Assembly: GCA_963971425.1 (NCBI GenBank)
Contig: OZ020516.1
Span: 32,476,199-32,540,198, forward strand
Source of the DNA: Bryoerythrophyllum caledonicum
Lineage: Eukaryota; Streptophyta; Bryopsida; Pottiales; Pottiaceae
Direction of reading: 5' to 3'
Length of the DNA stretch: 64,000 nucleotides
Positions 12,804-23,345 of the stretch are shown in pieces. Made by a program: the position numbers and the translations under genes. Below the pieces are notes generated by a model. The model saw only the letters and a program-made list of their open reading frames with translations, ran no database searches and was not told where the DNA came from. Position 1 is the stretch's first letter, and every line of letters begins with the position of its first letter.

Positions 12804-13433
12804 TTTGAGGAGCTTGAGGAGCAGTACAAGGAGCTCAGTGATCGCCTCCATCACGATCGAACTCTCTTGGAAGGTACCTGTGTCTGCAAAGTGGAAGAAA
12901 GGCACACTTGTATCTCAACAGGCATCATCATGTTTATACAAATTTTTGTGGAATTTGAATGTAACATTGTCTGACATTACCTGAACAGCTGAGCGAGAGC
13001 AGATGAAGGAGGAAAAATCAACCATGACTCTAGAGCTTGGGGCATCCAGAGGTGCCAAGGAGTTGATTCAAGCGCTTCAACGTCGCCAGAGTGTGGGGGA
13101 AGATCAGCGTTTGAGCCTTGTCAAGAGCATCAGAGAGGTTGAGTACTACATTCGCTGCTCTGACCTATGGAAAAATCTTTTCTAGGGCTTTTACACCAAC
13201 GTTGATCTGCCTGCTGCAGTTGGAGGAGAAATTGAAGCAACAAAGGGTGCCAGTTACTATTGCGGAGGCCACCCTATTCTAGACCATATAAACATTGTTA
13301 GTGAATATTCTGGTTCGATTTCAGATTGGAGGAGCAGTTCTTGAACTTGCAGGCTGAGCTTGAGCAAGAACGACTGCAACGACAAGCAAGTGAGAAAGAG
13401 AACAAGACACTTGAACGTGAATTACAGCAGAAG
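12804..13433 (+). pseudogene. Captured exons of a coiled-coil gene (kinesin-like?)
   Basis: Four exon-like blocks can be spliced in phase: 12804-12873 (FEELEEQYKELSDRLHHD...), 12989-13137 (AEREQMKEEKSTMTLELG..., QRRQSVGEDQRLSLVKSI), 13220-13246 (LEEKLKQQR) and 13325-13433 (LEEQFLNLQAELEQERLQ...). Exon 1 to exon 2 uses gtacct/acag with matching phase. The product would be almost pure Glu/Lys/Leu/Gln heptad coiled coil, as in kinesin stalks. The final block runs into a stop just past its donor. No start or globular domain is present, so this is a fragment sitting inside the TIR element. The parent gene is not identified. Confidence 0.5.
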
Positions 13434-13879
13434 GTAGAAACTGACTGAGCTGATTAGAAACCTCATATGGCACACCCCCGTGGTGGTGCAGTTTAGTTCA
13501 CAACACATCTGGTGCACTCATGGCAAAGAGGACAGAAACATATTTGAATGCAGTGTTTATGACAACTTAATATGACAATATTGTTTTGGTGTTTTCTCTT
13601 GCAGTGAGTACAACTTGTAAAAACTTATCCACATCAATTCCCGTGTCTTTTATTTTGAAACAAGCCACACTATTTCTAATGGACATGATTTGATGTGGAT
13701 GGAAAATTCAAGTGGACCACTTTAATTTGTGTTTAATGAAATTACTGTAGGAAATTTCAAATAGTCTAGTCTACACTATATTTAGGGAACGGTGTAGTTG
13801 GAGGTACTTCTCCATATACATGCCACATGACAAATCTAGCCACCATAAATTTAATTTTAGAGGCGGCATGTCAGGTGCA

Positions 13880-15050
13880 AAGCGGCGAGTTGAATGCTCG
13901 TGATAAACAAAAAAATTCAAAAACGGCTGTAAGTAACCAATCTTGTACTACTGTGAGAGGTCGTGGGCTGCCTCTGAAAAAAAAAGCCAGTCTTGTCGGG
14001 GAAAAGAAAAAAGAAGAAAAAAAAACCGACCAGGCCGAATCTCTAGCGAGACTGAGCTGGGAGACTCTCTGTGGGGAAGTGGGCTGTTTTCGGGGGAGGA
14101 AGGACGAGGCGTGAGCGGGAGGAAGTGCCGTTGGGCTCGTGCGATGTGGGGGAGCCTTGGTGTGGAGGGCTGTTGGAGAGTTCGTGTGTGCGTAGGCGAG
14201 TTCGGGGGTCTGTGGGTTTGTGTGGGGTTGGAGTTTTTTTTTTTTTTTTTTTTGTCGTGTGAGGGGAGAGCAGTGTTGGGAGGTCGGTCTGAGTTGAGTG
14301 AGAATTTGTGTCTGTGAGGGGTGAATCAATGTGCACGCGAGAGAGAGTGGTGTCTGCATTCTTGGTGGAAGCTCTATGCGCGGTTGCGGTGTGTGAAGAG
14401 AGTGTGTGAAGAGAAGAGCAACAACGAAGTTGGGAGCTCCGGAGTGCTGTGGAGCGAAGGGCGAGGGTTTTTGTGGTGCTCGGCGAGCGCGCGAACGTGT
14501 GCCGAGCGAGGGGCGGCCTGCGCGCGAGCAGGGGACGTGCGTGTGTAACGAGGTCGTAGGCGATCACGACCGAACGATCTGATTGGGTTCAATTCGGGTT
14601 GGAGGAGCAATCTGTGTATGCGCACGGTGATGTTGTCGGAAGGAGGAGTTCGGTTCGGTTCGGAAGGGAGTGCCGTTGGGTGCGAGCTGGAGGAGTTGGT
14701 TTTCAGTGCTGGGGAGTGTTTGTGAACACACTTTGTGCAGGGTGTGAGCTGGAGGAGCCCCGACCAGTCTGGGAGTGCGATGGTGTAGCACTGGACTTGT
14801 GTGGAGAGTGGCGATTTCGGTGGGAATGTGTGCATGGAGCGCGGAAGTGGAAGAGCGCGCGAGCACAGCGGCTGCGGTGGGATATGTTAGGGTTTTGTAG
14901 CTTGTTGGTGAACGCTCGATTGCGATTGAAGAATGTTTCAGTTTTTTTTTGTTGCTTGGAGTTTTCAATGTCCGTTGACATTGTGTAGAGAAGAGTGCTG
15001 CTTTGGCGCGAATTTTAAGGGAAGTGCAGTAACTTAAGTTTTAATCCTGT
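13880..15050. other. GC-shifted stretch without a supportable gene
   Basis: Composition changes abruptly to G/GT-rich DNA. Many overlapping open frames exist on both strands here because stops are rare; none shows a domain. A 20-base T run lies at 14234-14253. The stretch could be promoter/5'-leader DNA carried along with the fragments that follow; that is inference. Confidence 0.4.
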
Positions 15051-15314
15051 GAGATCAGGTTAGATGTGTGTTGGCTCGGATTGATCTCCAGATTTTTGCC
15101 ATCATGTCGATGTAGATGGCTGATTTGGTTCTCCGGTGATTGGAGGGTTGCAATGTTGATGACGTAGTGATTGTTGCTGGTGGTTTCGTACTGCAAGCGA
15201 TAGGAGCTAATCTTTAGGCTGGGGGCTGGTGTGAAGGCAGTGACGCCATCAACTTGCACTGCGGTCGGTGAATGAGGGTGTTGGTGTGCGGTTTGTGACG
15301 AGGTGCACTTCAGG

Positions 15315-15479
15315 GGCGCGGAGACAGGCTTCCTGGGCGTGCGGCACCGGTCGGAGCTGAACAAGTGGGTGACGGAGATTCGGCCCACGGCGCAGAAGCA
15401 CAAGATCTGGCTGGAGACGCACAAGACGTGGGAGGAGATCGTGCCGTTCGTCAAGACGCAGGCCGTGACCGCCGCGTAG
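15315..15479 (+). pseudogene. AP2/ERF-like DNA-binding domain fragment
   Basis: The frame ending at a TAG (15477-15479) contains GFLGVRHR...KWVTEIR, QKHKIWLETHKTWEE. This follows the AP2/ERF pattern GVRxR..W..EIR...(K)WLGTF.T.EE. The WLG glycine is replaced by Glu, and the usual AA-AYD segment after EE is missing. There is no start codon or flanking transcription-factor sequence. It is read as a degraded ERF domain directly upstream of a V-ATPase E fragment. The match is short and family assignment is moderate. Confidence 0.5.
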
Positions 15480-15533
15480 CGCCACCGAGGGTGGTGAGGA
15501 CCAAGCGCGGAGGAGCAGCAGCCCTACGAGCTG

Positions 15534-15705
15534 GAGGTTTCGAAGCAGGTGCAGCAGATGGTGCAGTTCATCCACCAGGAACCGGAGGAAAAGGCTAACG
15601 AGATTTCGATTTCTGCTGAAGAGGAATTCAAACATCGAGAAGCTGCAAATAGTGGCAGCTGAAAAGAAGAAGATCCGCTAAGAGTTCGAGCGCAAGTAGA
15701 AGCAA
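15534..15705 (+). pseudogene. V-ATPase subunit E N-terminal fragment, frameshifted
   Basis: VSKQVQQMVQFIHQEPEEKA and NEISISAEEEF match the N-terminal helix of the peripheral-stalk subunit E of the vacuolar H+-ATPase. An extra A at about 15630 shifts the frame. The continuation IEKLQIVAAEKKKIR then follows in the next frame. Two nonsense codons come next: TAA 15679-15681 and TAG 15697-15699. Only about 55 residues of a roughly 230-residue protein are present. The fragment cannot make a subunit. A short duplicate of its distal part (AGTAGAAGCAAGTGTTGCG) occurs near 17250. Confidence 0.8.
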
Positions 15706-15709
15706 GTGT

Positions 15710-16815
15710 TGCGAGCGCGTTGTGTCCTGCTATGGAGTGAAGCCAAGGAGCTGCCTACGTGACTGCGGCTATGCAGTTCCTTGCTCGAGATCGTAAGCCC
15801 TGCTAATGGTTACTTCCTTCATGCTACAGGTTTTTTTTAAAATTTGCGTTGGTCTGGCTAGAGCTGCGAATTCTCATGGGCTGGTCACTCCAGCTTGATG
15901 TAGATGCTCGGTTGGGTATTTTTGAATGCACCACTGTATAGAGCTTGAGAATTCAGTCGGGTTAGGCTCAAAAAACTCTGCATTCGGTCCTTGTATGCAA
16001 AAGTTATGGATGGTTAACTCAACCTCGTATAATATCTTACTGTGGTGAATATTTTTGATTTGGAACGTAAGTCTGATGCATGCAACATGATAGTTGAGTA
16101 GGAAAGAAAAAGTTAATAAGATTAGGCTCAGAAAAGATGGAAATATGACGTGGGGCGCGGGAGTTAAGAATTAGTGGCTTCTGGATAAAAATTAGTAGCA
16201 AATTAAAACAGCAGAATTAATAGTAACTACTTTTAGGGTTATTTAATGAATGGGAGGTGAGAATTACTTACTCAATCGGTCGGATTAATCTAACACATAA
16301 TTACGGTGGAGAACACATAATTTAGGAAGGAATTTTTTTAAATAATAATAATAATAATAATAATAATTTTAAATTTTAAAAAATAATTACTAGAAAATCA
16401 GAAAAAAATAAATTGAAGTAAAGAAACAAAAAAATTAATAATAATACTAGTAAGTAATAATAAATACATAAATTTATTAGATTTATCAGGGTTAAATAAT
16501 AGATTTAAACGTAAACCGAGTCAACTAAAATCAGGGAAAAATAATAATAATAGTATTAAATATATATATAGAAAAGAAAAGAAAAAAATCCAAATACAAT
16601 AAAAAATAGAAGTTACAGATCAATACATGGCATAGTTAAAAACATGCAGCAATAGGACCTTCTGGGTTTAGAATTTGTCCTCTTAGGAGGTGAATTTTTG
16701 GGCTTACAGGGTTCAAGTGTTGTCGTGATTGATCAGATACTAGCACGTTATGGGTTTCGAGATCTGGTTTCTAGGAAATATGTGGACGCGGTTCAAGGAC
16801 TTCGTTACTTCTTTT
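15710..16815. other. AT-rich intergenic DNA
   Basis: No gene seen. It contains the AAT microsatellite listed separately. Confidence 0.4.
16339..16367. repeat. (AAT)n microsatellite
   Basis: About nine AAT units within a longer A/T-only stretch. Confidence 0.9.
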
Positions 16816-16819
16816 GGCT

Positions 16820-17050
16820 TGTACGCTGAAGGATTTTTCGGCTTGAGAGTTGAAGGAATTTGTCAGTTTCCTAGGCCTGGAAGATGGTTTTTTTTCGGCC
16901 TCAAAGCTAAGTGAATTTGTTAGTTGTTTGGGCTTGAGAGTTGAAATAGTTTGTTGGATTTTTCGGCTTGAGAGTTGAAATTGTTTGTTGGACTTTTCGG
17001 CTGGAGAGTTGAAGGAGATTCTTAGTCCTTCCAGCTCGAAAGTTGAAGCA
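16820..17050. repeat. Imperfect minisatellite with GGCTTGAGAGTTGAA core
   Basis: The core GGCTTGAGAGTTGAA (with variants CTGGAGAGTTGAA and CTCGAAAGTTGAA) recurs about six times at roughly 40-60 bp spacing. Confidence 0.7.
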
Positions 17051-17837
17051 CTCAGGATAATCGCAGCAGTTGAGATCTGTTTTCTCTGGAATCAGTGGTG
17101 TTTGTGTCACGAATCTTGAAGATTATCCTGTTTGAGCTGTGAGATGTCACTCAATCCAATCGCTACCTTGTGCCGTGAATCTCAGATCTGCGTGTGCTTT
17201 TGGTTTGGAATACTGGCGATCACGGAACTTGAGGTGTTTTCCATCTAAAGTAGAAGCAAGTGTTGCGCGCTTTGGTGTCTTACTATGGAGCGGGATTAGA
17301 TTATGTTAAATTATTATGCTACCTTGCAGGTATGTGTTAACTTAAGAATCATCAATTAGATCTTGTCAACGTGCAATTAGGGCTTGCCTACATTTCATGT
17401 GAGTGGTTATGTGATTTTTTCTACAGTAAATTGTAGGAGCTTGATCTTCAGCATATCACTTGTGTACTATTCGTTTGTTTTCAGTAATAGCATCGCCTTA
17501 GAAATACTTGTACTTGAATCTGATGTGTTGATTAAAATAATTTAGTGGGAGTTTTCTCGTGTTGCAGGATGGATAAGACTTGAGCTGAAGGAGTGCATCG
17601 TGAACCAATTTTTAGGAATTTACCATCGACAATGTGATATTGAACTGGCTCAGTTAATCGCAATGTGATATATTTAAGCTTGCAGACTACTCACTTTGAT
17701 ATGCAACAAGGTGGGCAAGTGATTGCAATAGGATTTGATTAAATTTTTTGTAAAAGCCATATGTGGATTAGATTTGAATAGAGGATTTGAGTAGAAGATT
17801 TCACTAGAAGTTCTGTCTAAATGATATGTCTAGAATA

Positions 17838-17938
17838 TTTGGAGAACTTAGAAAGATAGATTTGGAGAACTTAGAAAGATAGATTTGGAGAACTTAGAAA
17901 GATAGATTTGGAGAACTTAGAAAGATAGATTTGGAGAC
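17838..17938. repeat. 23-bp tandem repeat, 4+ copies
   Basis: Near-identical units of TTTGGAGAACTTAGAAAGAT plus AGA. Confidence 0.9.
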
Positions 17939-18029
17939 GAGGTTATTTGGAGGGAGCTCTCAATCTATGAAGATTTGTTGGATGAAATGACAACAATTAA
18001 ATGGTATGACATCTTTTGGCCATGTTTTT

Positions 18030-18575
18030 TCTTTGTCATGATTTTGTTTGGATTACTACCGTCCTGTACTTTGCATACTTTGCTTCAGAGGGAGTATTTG
18101 TTTTCTTTGTCATGATTTTGTTTGAATTATTAACGTCGTGTGCTTTGCACATGGCTTTGATACGAAGAACAATTTTGCTTCACAGGAAGTTATTGTTTTC
18201 TTTGTTGTGATTTTGTTTGAATTATTAACGTCGTGTGCTTTGCACATGGCCTTGATACGAAGAACAATTTTGCTTCACAGGAAGTTATTGTTTTCTTTGT
18301 TGTGATTTTGTTTGAATTATTAACGTCGTGTGCTTTGCACATGGCCTTAATATGAAGAACAATTTTGCTTCAGAGGGAGGGAGGGAGGGAGTTGTTGTTT
18401 TCTTTGTCGTGATTTTGTTTGGATTATTAATGTCATGTGCTTTGCACATGGCCTTGATATGAAGAGCAATTTTGCTTCAGAGAGTTGTTGTTTTCTTTGT
18501 AGTGATTTTTCTTGGATTATTAACGTCGTGTGCTTTGCACATGGCCTTGGTATGAAGAGTAATTTTGCTTCAAAG
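18030..18575. repeat. 95-bp tandem repeat, 5-6 copies
   Basis: Each unit contains TTCTTTGTTGTGATTTTGTT, GTCGTGTGCTTTGCACATGG and AGAACAATTTTGCTTCA. Two adjacent unit starts lie at 18186 and 18281. One unit carries a local (GGGA)n expansion. The array ends about 100 bp before the start codon of the dioxygenase gene, so it lies in its promoter or 5' leader. Confidence 0.85.
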
Positions 18576-18669
18576 AAATGATTTTGTTTTATTACATAGA
18601 TTTCTTTTTATTGATAATTTTATTTCAATGATTGATTATGTTTGGTGTTTCATTGTACAACATGTGATT

Positions 18670-20233
18670 ATGGATCAGCCAAATATTCAAATGGACAATT
18701 CTATGTATGAGTGTCAGATTTGTAAGTGCGGAGCAATGCCAAATAACGAGGCTCAAATCATTCGTCACAACGATGGACGTCGGCATCGCAGATTTGCAGA
18801 ACTTGTCTTCAACCATTCGTTTTTGGAGTCATGTGGTGTGTCACATGATACTGTAAGTAATACGTACTCATGTATCATTTGTGATCTTGTACTTTATCGT
18901 AGTGTGAACAATATTAAACATCATTTTAAATACCAGCATGAGAGGCGTGATGATGCGTCAACGAATGTTCCTACTGTGGAGGTGACAAAGGTTTTTAAAC
19001 CTAAATCTTTCTACTCGACTTCATACGATTTGTCCAAAGACGTCGAGAATTTTCGATTGATTCAGACGCCGACATCAATGATTGAAGACATGGGAAATTG
19101 TGTGGGTGTCTTGCGATTTAACGTTATACCTCAAGACGAGAGTCCACGACTTTATTGTATGGCGTCCATTTTGGAGAAGTATGGAAAGCCTACAGTACGA
19201 GGATCGAAAGTAGGAGGTAGCCGCATGGTAATGTATGGCCTTTTCGAGCATGGGCAGATTGGATGGTAGGTACTTGTTTAGACTTTTTTTTTATATTATT
19301 GTGTTGTGTATTTTATATTAATTGATGTCTAACAAAATGTTTTGCTCAAACAGGTTCACCCACTCTCACTTTTGTTTGTATGATTTGTCGGAGAGGTTTG
19401 CGGCCGAAATATCCAATTATTTCAAGCAAACGTTTCCAACGACGATGGAGCGATTGGAGAAAGTTCTAATCAATGAAGGATTACCAGCAGGGGAGTGCAG
19501 ATTTGCAAGTACGCCGTTCACGTGTTTCTCGGTGACTCGAGATTATAGTTGTAGTCCACACATCGATCCTACCGATTATGGATTTGGGATGATTGTATGG
19601 CTTTATCCAAGTAAGTTTTAAACAAAACTTGTTAGAATATATTGTTGTATTTTTTCTTATTACCTCTATTGACACAAGTTATTGTTTGTATATTTTGTAG
19701 ATGGTGGAGTGGAAGTCACTCAATTTCCATCGATTTGGTTACCGCAATATCATCTTCAGTTCAAACCACCGAATGGTGCAACGCTATTGATGAATTGTAA
19801 TTCTACATTCCATTGCACCACAAGAAGTTCACGTGTAAACGCATTGGGCATGGCGTTTGTCCAAAAGAGAAACGTGATAACGAAGTTGAAGACGGCTTTG
19901 GATCATCTCGATAGCGAGATTGCTATCAGTTACAAAAAAGCTAAGGAGAAATATGAATCAAATCGGGTAAATGCCTCTCTTTCCATCATATTTTTTTGTT
20001 TTTTTTTGGCGATCTGAAATACAATTGATATTTGTCAAGCTGTAATTGTCTAATAATGCCTTTTCAAATATTTTGTTTTAGACTGGTTGTTGATGAATTT
20101 ATTGTGGGTGCAGGTTGATTGTCGTGGCCGCCACGTTGCTGCTTCATTCTATTCGCAAGAAAACACATGGCCATGTGATACAGCACAACCATCAAGGTTT
20201 TCAAAGGTTTTGAAGAAGAGGGCTCGATCTTGA
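18670..20233 (+). CDS. Zinc-finger TET/JBP-like 2-oxoglutarate/Fe(II) dioxygenase
   Basis: Four exons splice cleanly: 18670-19265, 19354-19610, 19701-19966 and 20114-20233 (TGA). All introns are GT-AG, and the phases match, giving about 412 residues. Two C2H2-type fingers open the protein (C15, C18, H33, H39; C68, C71, H84/85, H90). The catalytic region follows. YSCSPHIDPTDYGFGMIVWL carries the HxD metal motif (about H268, D270). The strand FPSIWLPQYHLQFKPPNGA precedes FHCTTRSSR, with the distal His (about H322) and a 2OG-binding Arg (about R329). Order and spacing fit the TET/JBP branch of 2OG-Fe(II) oxygenases, which oxidise bases in nucleic acids. A basic tail (KVLKKRARS) may direct it to the nucleus. 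Substrate (5-methylcytosine, thymine or RNA) cannot be told. The gene is intact, unlike its surroundings. Family assignment is from motifs by eye; a more general 2OG oxygenase is possible. Confidence 0.75.
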
Positions 20234-20239
20234 TTATGA

Positions 20240-20845
20240 ATAGTTGTGATATGATGTTAGTAATGTTTGGGAAATGATTCTGCTACCTCACGTTTTATGT
20301 ATCTATAAGGTTTTTTAGATAGGGCTTTAATATATTTGTCTTTACATCCTATCATAATAGCATTCCATTGTCTACATTCTTGTGGTGCACATAAATTTTC
20401 CACTATTGTTTTATGGATTCATGTGTGACATCAAAGCTATTACACCAACTCTCATTATAACTTTGAAGTTCAGCTCCTTTCGGCCAAAATAGTTCTATAA
20501 TGGATAACCTCCGCAATGTCTTGGGAGGGCATCATTTTTGTTTATTTTTTAATAAAAATTTCTCTTTTCCAAGTTACGTTCATCCAACTCCCAAAAACTT
20601 TACATTCAAAAAACATTCAAGTTCTAAAATTTGTCTCCATTCTAGCTGACTCAACAAGGCATAAATATAACAATGGAAGAGGAATCATTTGAAACAAATT
20701 TTCTTTTATTTCTTTCTTAGTCAATATTAAATGATTAAAGGGAAAAGAATATTCAAACCTACGAGTCGTATGCCACGTAGGATAGGTGCCATCTCCATTT
20801 TATTTTCATTTATTTTTTATAAATAAATCTTGCTTTCAATAAGGG
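20240..20845. other. 3' flank of the dioxygenase gene
   Basis: AT-rich DNA that presumably includes the 3' UTR. No further gene or clear polyadenylation signal was assigned. Confidence 0.4.
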
Positions 20846-20849
20846 TCAT

Positions 20850-21400
20850 ACAAATCACTAGAGGAGGAACACAAGTGATAAAACTGGATATGGAATCCAA
20901 AGAAGAATCCAAGATAAAAAAATTTAGTTTAAAAAGTCAAAGTAATAGGGGTAGAGTGAGAGAGGGACATTCAAAAACAAAAATATTCAATCAAGATAAA
21001 AGAAGAAGAAAGAGATGGAATGGAAGAATAAAAAAATTAAAATAAAAAAAGGTCATCCCAATCAATGGAAGAGGACTGAAGTCATAAAACTAAATACAGA
21101 ATGTGAGGATTTAGTGGAATTTAAGAAGAACTACTTTTGTTTAAATTAAATTAAAAATAATAGTGGCAAATGCGAGAAAGGGACTTCCAAAAATAAAAAA
21201 TTCAATCAAGATAGCGGAAGAGGAGAAAGAAGGAGATGGAGAGGGACAATTAAAAAATTAAAATTTACAAAGTATCAAATCTATCAATGGAGGAGGAGCG
21301 CAAGTCATATGACTGAATTAAAAAAACCAAAGAAGAATCCAAAGAAAATTCTTTTGTTTATAAAAATCATAACAAGAGGGGCAAAACAGGGAGAGGGAGA
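20850..21400. repeat. About 210-bp degenerate tandem repeat, 2-3 copies
   Basis: Recurring blocks are CATTCAAAAACAAAAATATT with TTCAATCAAGATA, GGAGGAGGAACACAAGTGAT with GGAGGAGGAGCGCAAGTCAT, and CCAAAGAAGAATCCAA. They start near 20855, 21062 and 21285. Purine-rich open frames here are repeat artefacts. Confidence 0.6.
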
Positions 21401-22247
21401 ACTCTCTAGATTTCTCCAAAAAATGCACTTATGTACTTTATAGAGAAATAGTATATTAACCCGAGTCAAACATGTACCTATTGTCTTCTTGCATCTTTGT
21501 AGAAAATTCCAAGAATTGTAAATATATATCACAACCATGATGGGAACAAGCCGGAGATTTGCAAAAGGGATTATTTAGGGATTAAGTACAAGATAATATT
21601 TGACAACACAAAAATCCCTTGGTCATGTAGGAATTACTTTAACATTAAATTAACGTAGTGGATGTAAATTTTATAAGAATATAAGGAGGACGATAAATTT
21701 CCATAAAAATGACTATAAGCGTGAAGAACTATGTAGGGCTATGGTAAGGATTTTAAGAGTCGACTGAAGATATTAGTCAAGGCAGAAGCACCTAGACATA
21801 GGCCGCCACGTCAACCCCCCACCACCATGTTCAATGTGTAATGGGTAATTTCGAAATTGTAGAGCGTTGTCTTCTTCTTTATAGCCTACCTCGATCTATT
21901 CTACAATCGATATGGGACTAAGTGCAAAAGATCCCAATTCCTTCCAGCAAGTTTGCACCTGAATGAAGCCAGTAGTTCTTGAAGGTGGAAGAAGCTGTGG
22001 TGCCGTGGACAAAAATGCGTGGAGGAGCTAGTTCAAATAAGAGAGAGGCGACCTACTGCCCCCTTCTTGCATTCTCGCTCCGTGCTGACCTGGTTCGGCA
22101 ATGCATCGCAAGCTCCCGCAACCTTTCTCAAGCTTTTGCAGGCTTTCGCAGACACTGCTTTCCTTCATTGCCCGAGAAGCCGAGCTCGCAAACTCGGTCC
22201 ACAGGATCCTCCTCGCCATCGACTTCGTTTGCACTCAGGTATTAAAT

Positions 22248-22350
22248 TGCCATATGCTCTTTCTTTGCTCCAAATCCTAGCTCTCTCCATTTCCTAACCC
22301 TAGCTCTCTCTATTCCTAACCCTTGCTCTCTATATTTCCTAACCCTAGCT
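22248..22350. repeat. About 33-bp CCTAGCTCTCTC-type repeat, 3 copies
   Basis: Units of the form CCTAACCCTAGCTCTCTC plus TATTTC. They contain a telomere-like CCTAACCCTA core, but this is a short interstitial tract and not a telomere array. Confidence 0.6.
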
Positions 22351-23016
22351 TCGAATATTGGCCGCTTTTCTCTTCTTTGAGCTCAGTTCATATAAATACA
22401 GAACTATCTTGAGGTGATTTCAAGGGGTAAAAAGAGGGTGTATCGTATTGTAATAACCTAACAAATACACGAGGTTGGTTTATTCTCAACTCACAAGCAG
22501 TAGCTCCAAATTGCTATTAACAGACAGAAAATGTGACTGATGTGTTTCTGTGTATATTGTGTGTCATGTGCTCTCCTTGTTTTGACATGTACTTCCAATA
22601 TTAAAAGCACTTCCTATATTCTCTGCAGAGTGGACTGGCTTTTGTAACGGTGGGGAAGGGTTCCAACATCAAATTCTTCTCATGATTCTCTAACGGAGCA
22701 GATACCTGAGGAACAGGTCACTTCAGTCAACTTCTCGCTCAGGGCAGCAACCGATAATTGAGCACCCTAATGATGATGTAAGACTAGGTTTGTGTTTCGT
22801 CCCATCTCTTTTTGGCAGTATGTATTAAGTTCTCTGAATACTCCGTAGTGTGCTTTACTCCGCGGCCAGGCATATGGGTCCAGGCTTAGTGAGTCTTCCT
22901 CACTATTGTTTTTTTTTTAATTTGTCTTCAAGCATCTTTCCTGTCGTCATATATTTATCCAGCAACGTGCTTGCTACTTACATGTTCGAGGAATCTTGAC
23001 TGTTAGAATATGTTAT

Positions 23017-23345
23017 GTGGATGAGGTAATAGAGGAAAAGTTTCAAGAAAAGGACTCTTCATTCTGCCATGAACTAAAACGCGTTTTGAGAGGACTTCGT
23101 GTGAAGGTACATATATGAATTTTCTTGTCGCCACTTGAAGTGGTGCCTCCTCTTGACATACGTCAGGCTGGTCCTGTTTTTATGGAGGTATCATTTGTAG
23201 GTTCCTTCTGAGCATTGGTTTGAAGAATTGTGGCTCATTGTAAAACACTTGTCGATATACCAGATCAACCTCATAATACCGGATTTTTTTATACCAGGTT
23301 GAGCACGAAGGGAGACCTAGCAACACAATGGTTGTGTTAGTCGGG
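23017..23345 (+). pseudogene. Possible Argonaute (pre-PAZ) exon fragment
   Basis: The block 23017-23106 (VDEVIEEKFQEKDSSFCHEL, KRVLRGLRVK) ends at a gtacat donor and joins in phase to 23298 (VEHEGRP...). It resembles the segment leading into the Argonaute PAZ domain (K-ALRG-KVEVTHRG). Similarity stops after about ten residues of the second block, and that frame closes at a TAA near 23478. Read as a captured or decayed exon; the match is short and could be coincidental. Confidence 0.3.

Larger units (their letters stand above)
12415..13796. mobile_element. TIR-bounded element carrying host-gene exons (Pack-type)
   Basis: The inverted termini are TACACCGTTCACTGAATATA... (12415-12438) and ...TATTTAGGGAACGGTGTA (13773-13796); 22 of 24 bases match as an inverted repeat. 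Inside are two sets of tandem repeats and then spliced exons of a coiled-coil gene on the plus strand. Related end sequence occurs near 41.9 kb, so the family is dispersed. I could not define a target-site duplication, so the superfamily is open; a Pack-MULE-like element is one reading. Confidence 0.5.

Noticed and set aside
13871-14988. Several long overlapping frames on both strands at 13.9-15.0 kb
   Set aside because: All run through biased G/T-rich or simple sequence, overlap one another and show no domain, start context or splice logic.
18016-18210. 64-codon hydrophobic frame before the dioxygenase
   Set aside because: It is a translation of the 95-bp tandem repeat and ends within it.
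22255-22345. Telomeric repeat from CCTAACCCTA motifs
   Set aside because: Only three interspersed cores in a CT-rich minisatellite; no perfect telomere array.
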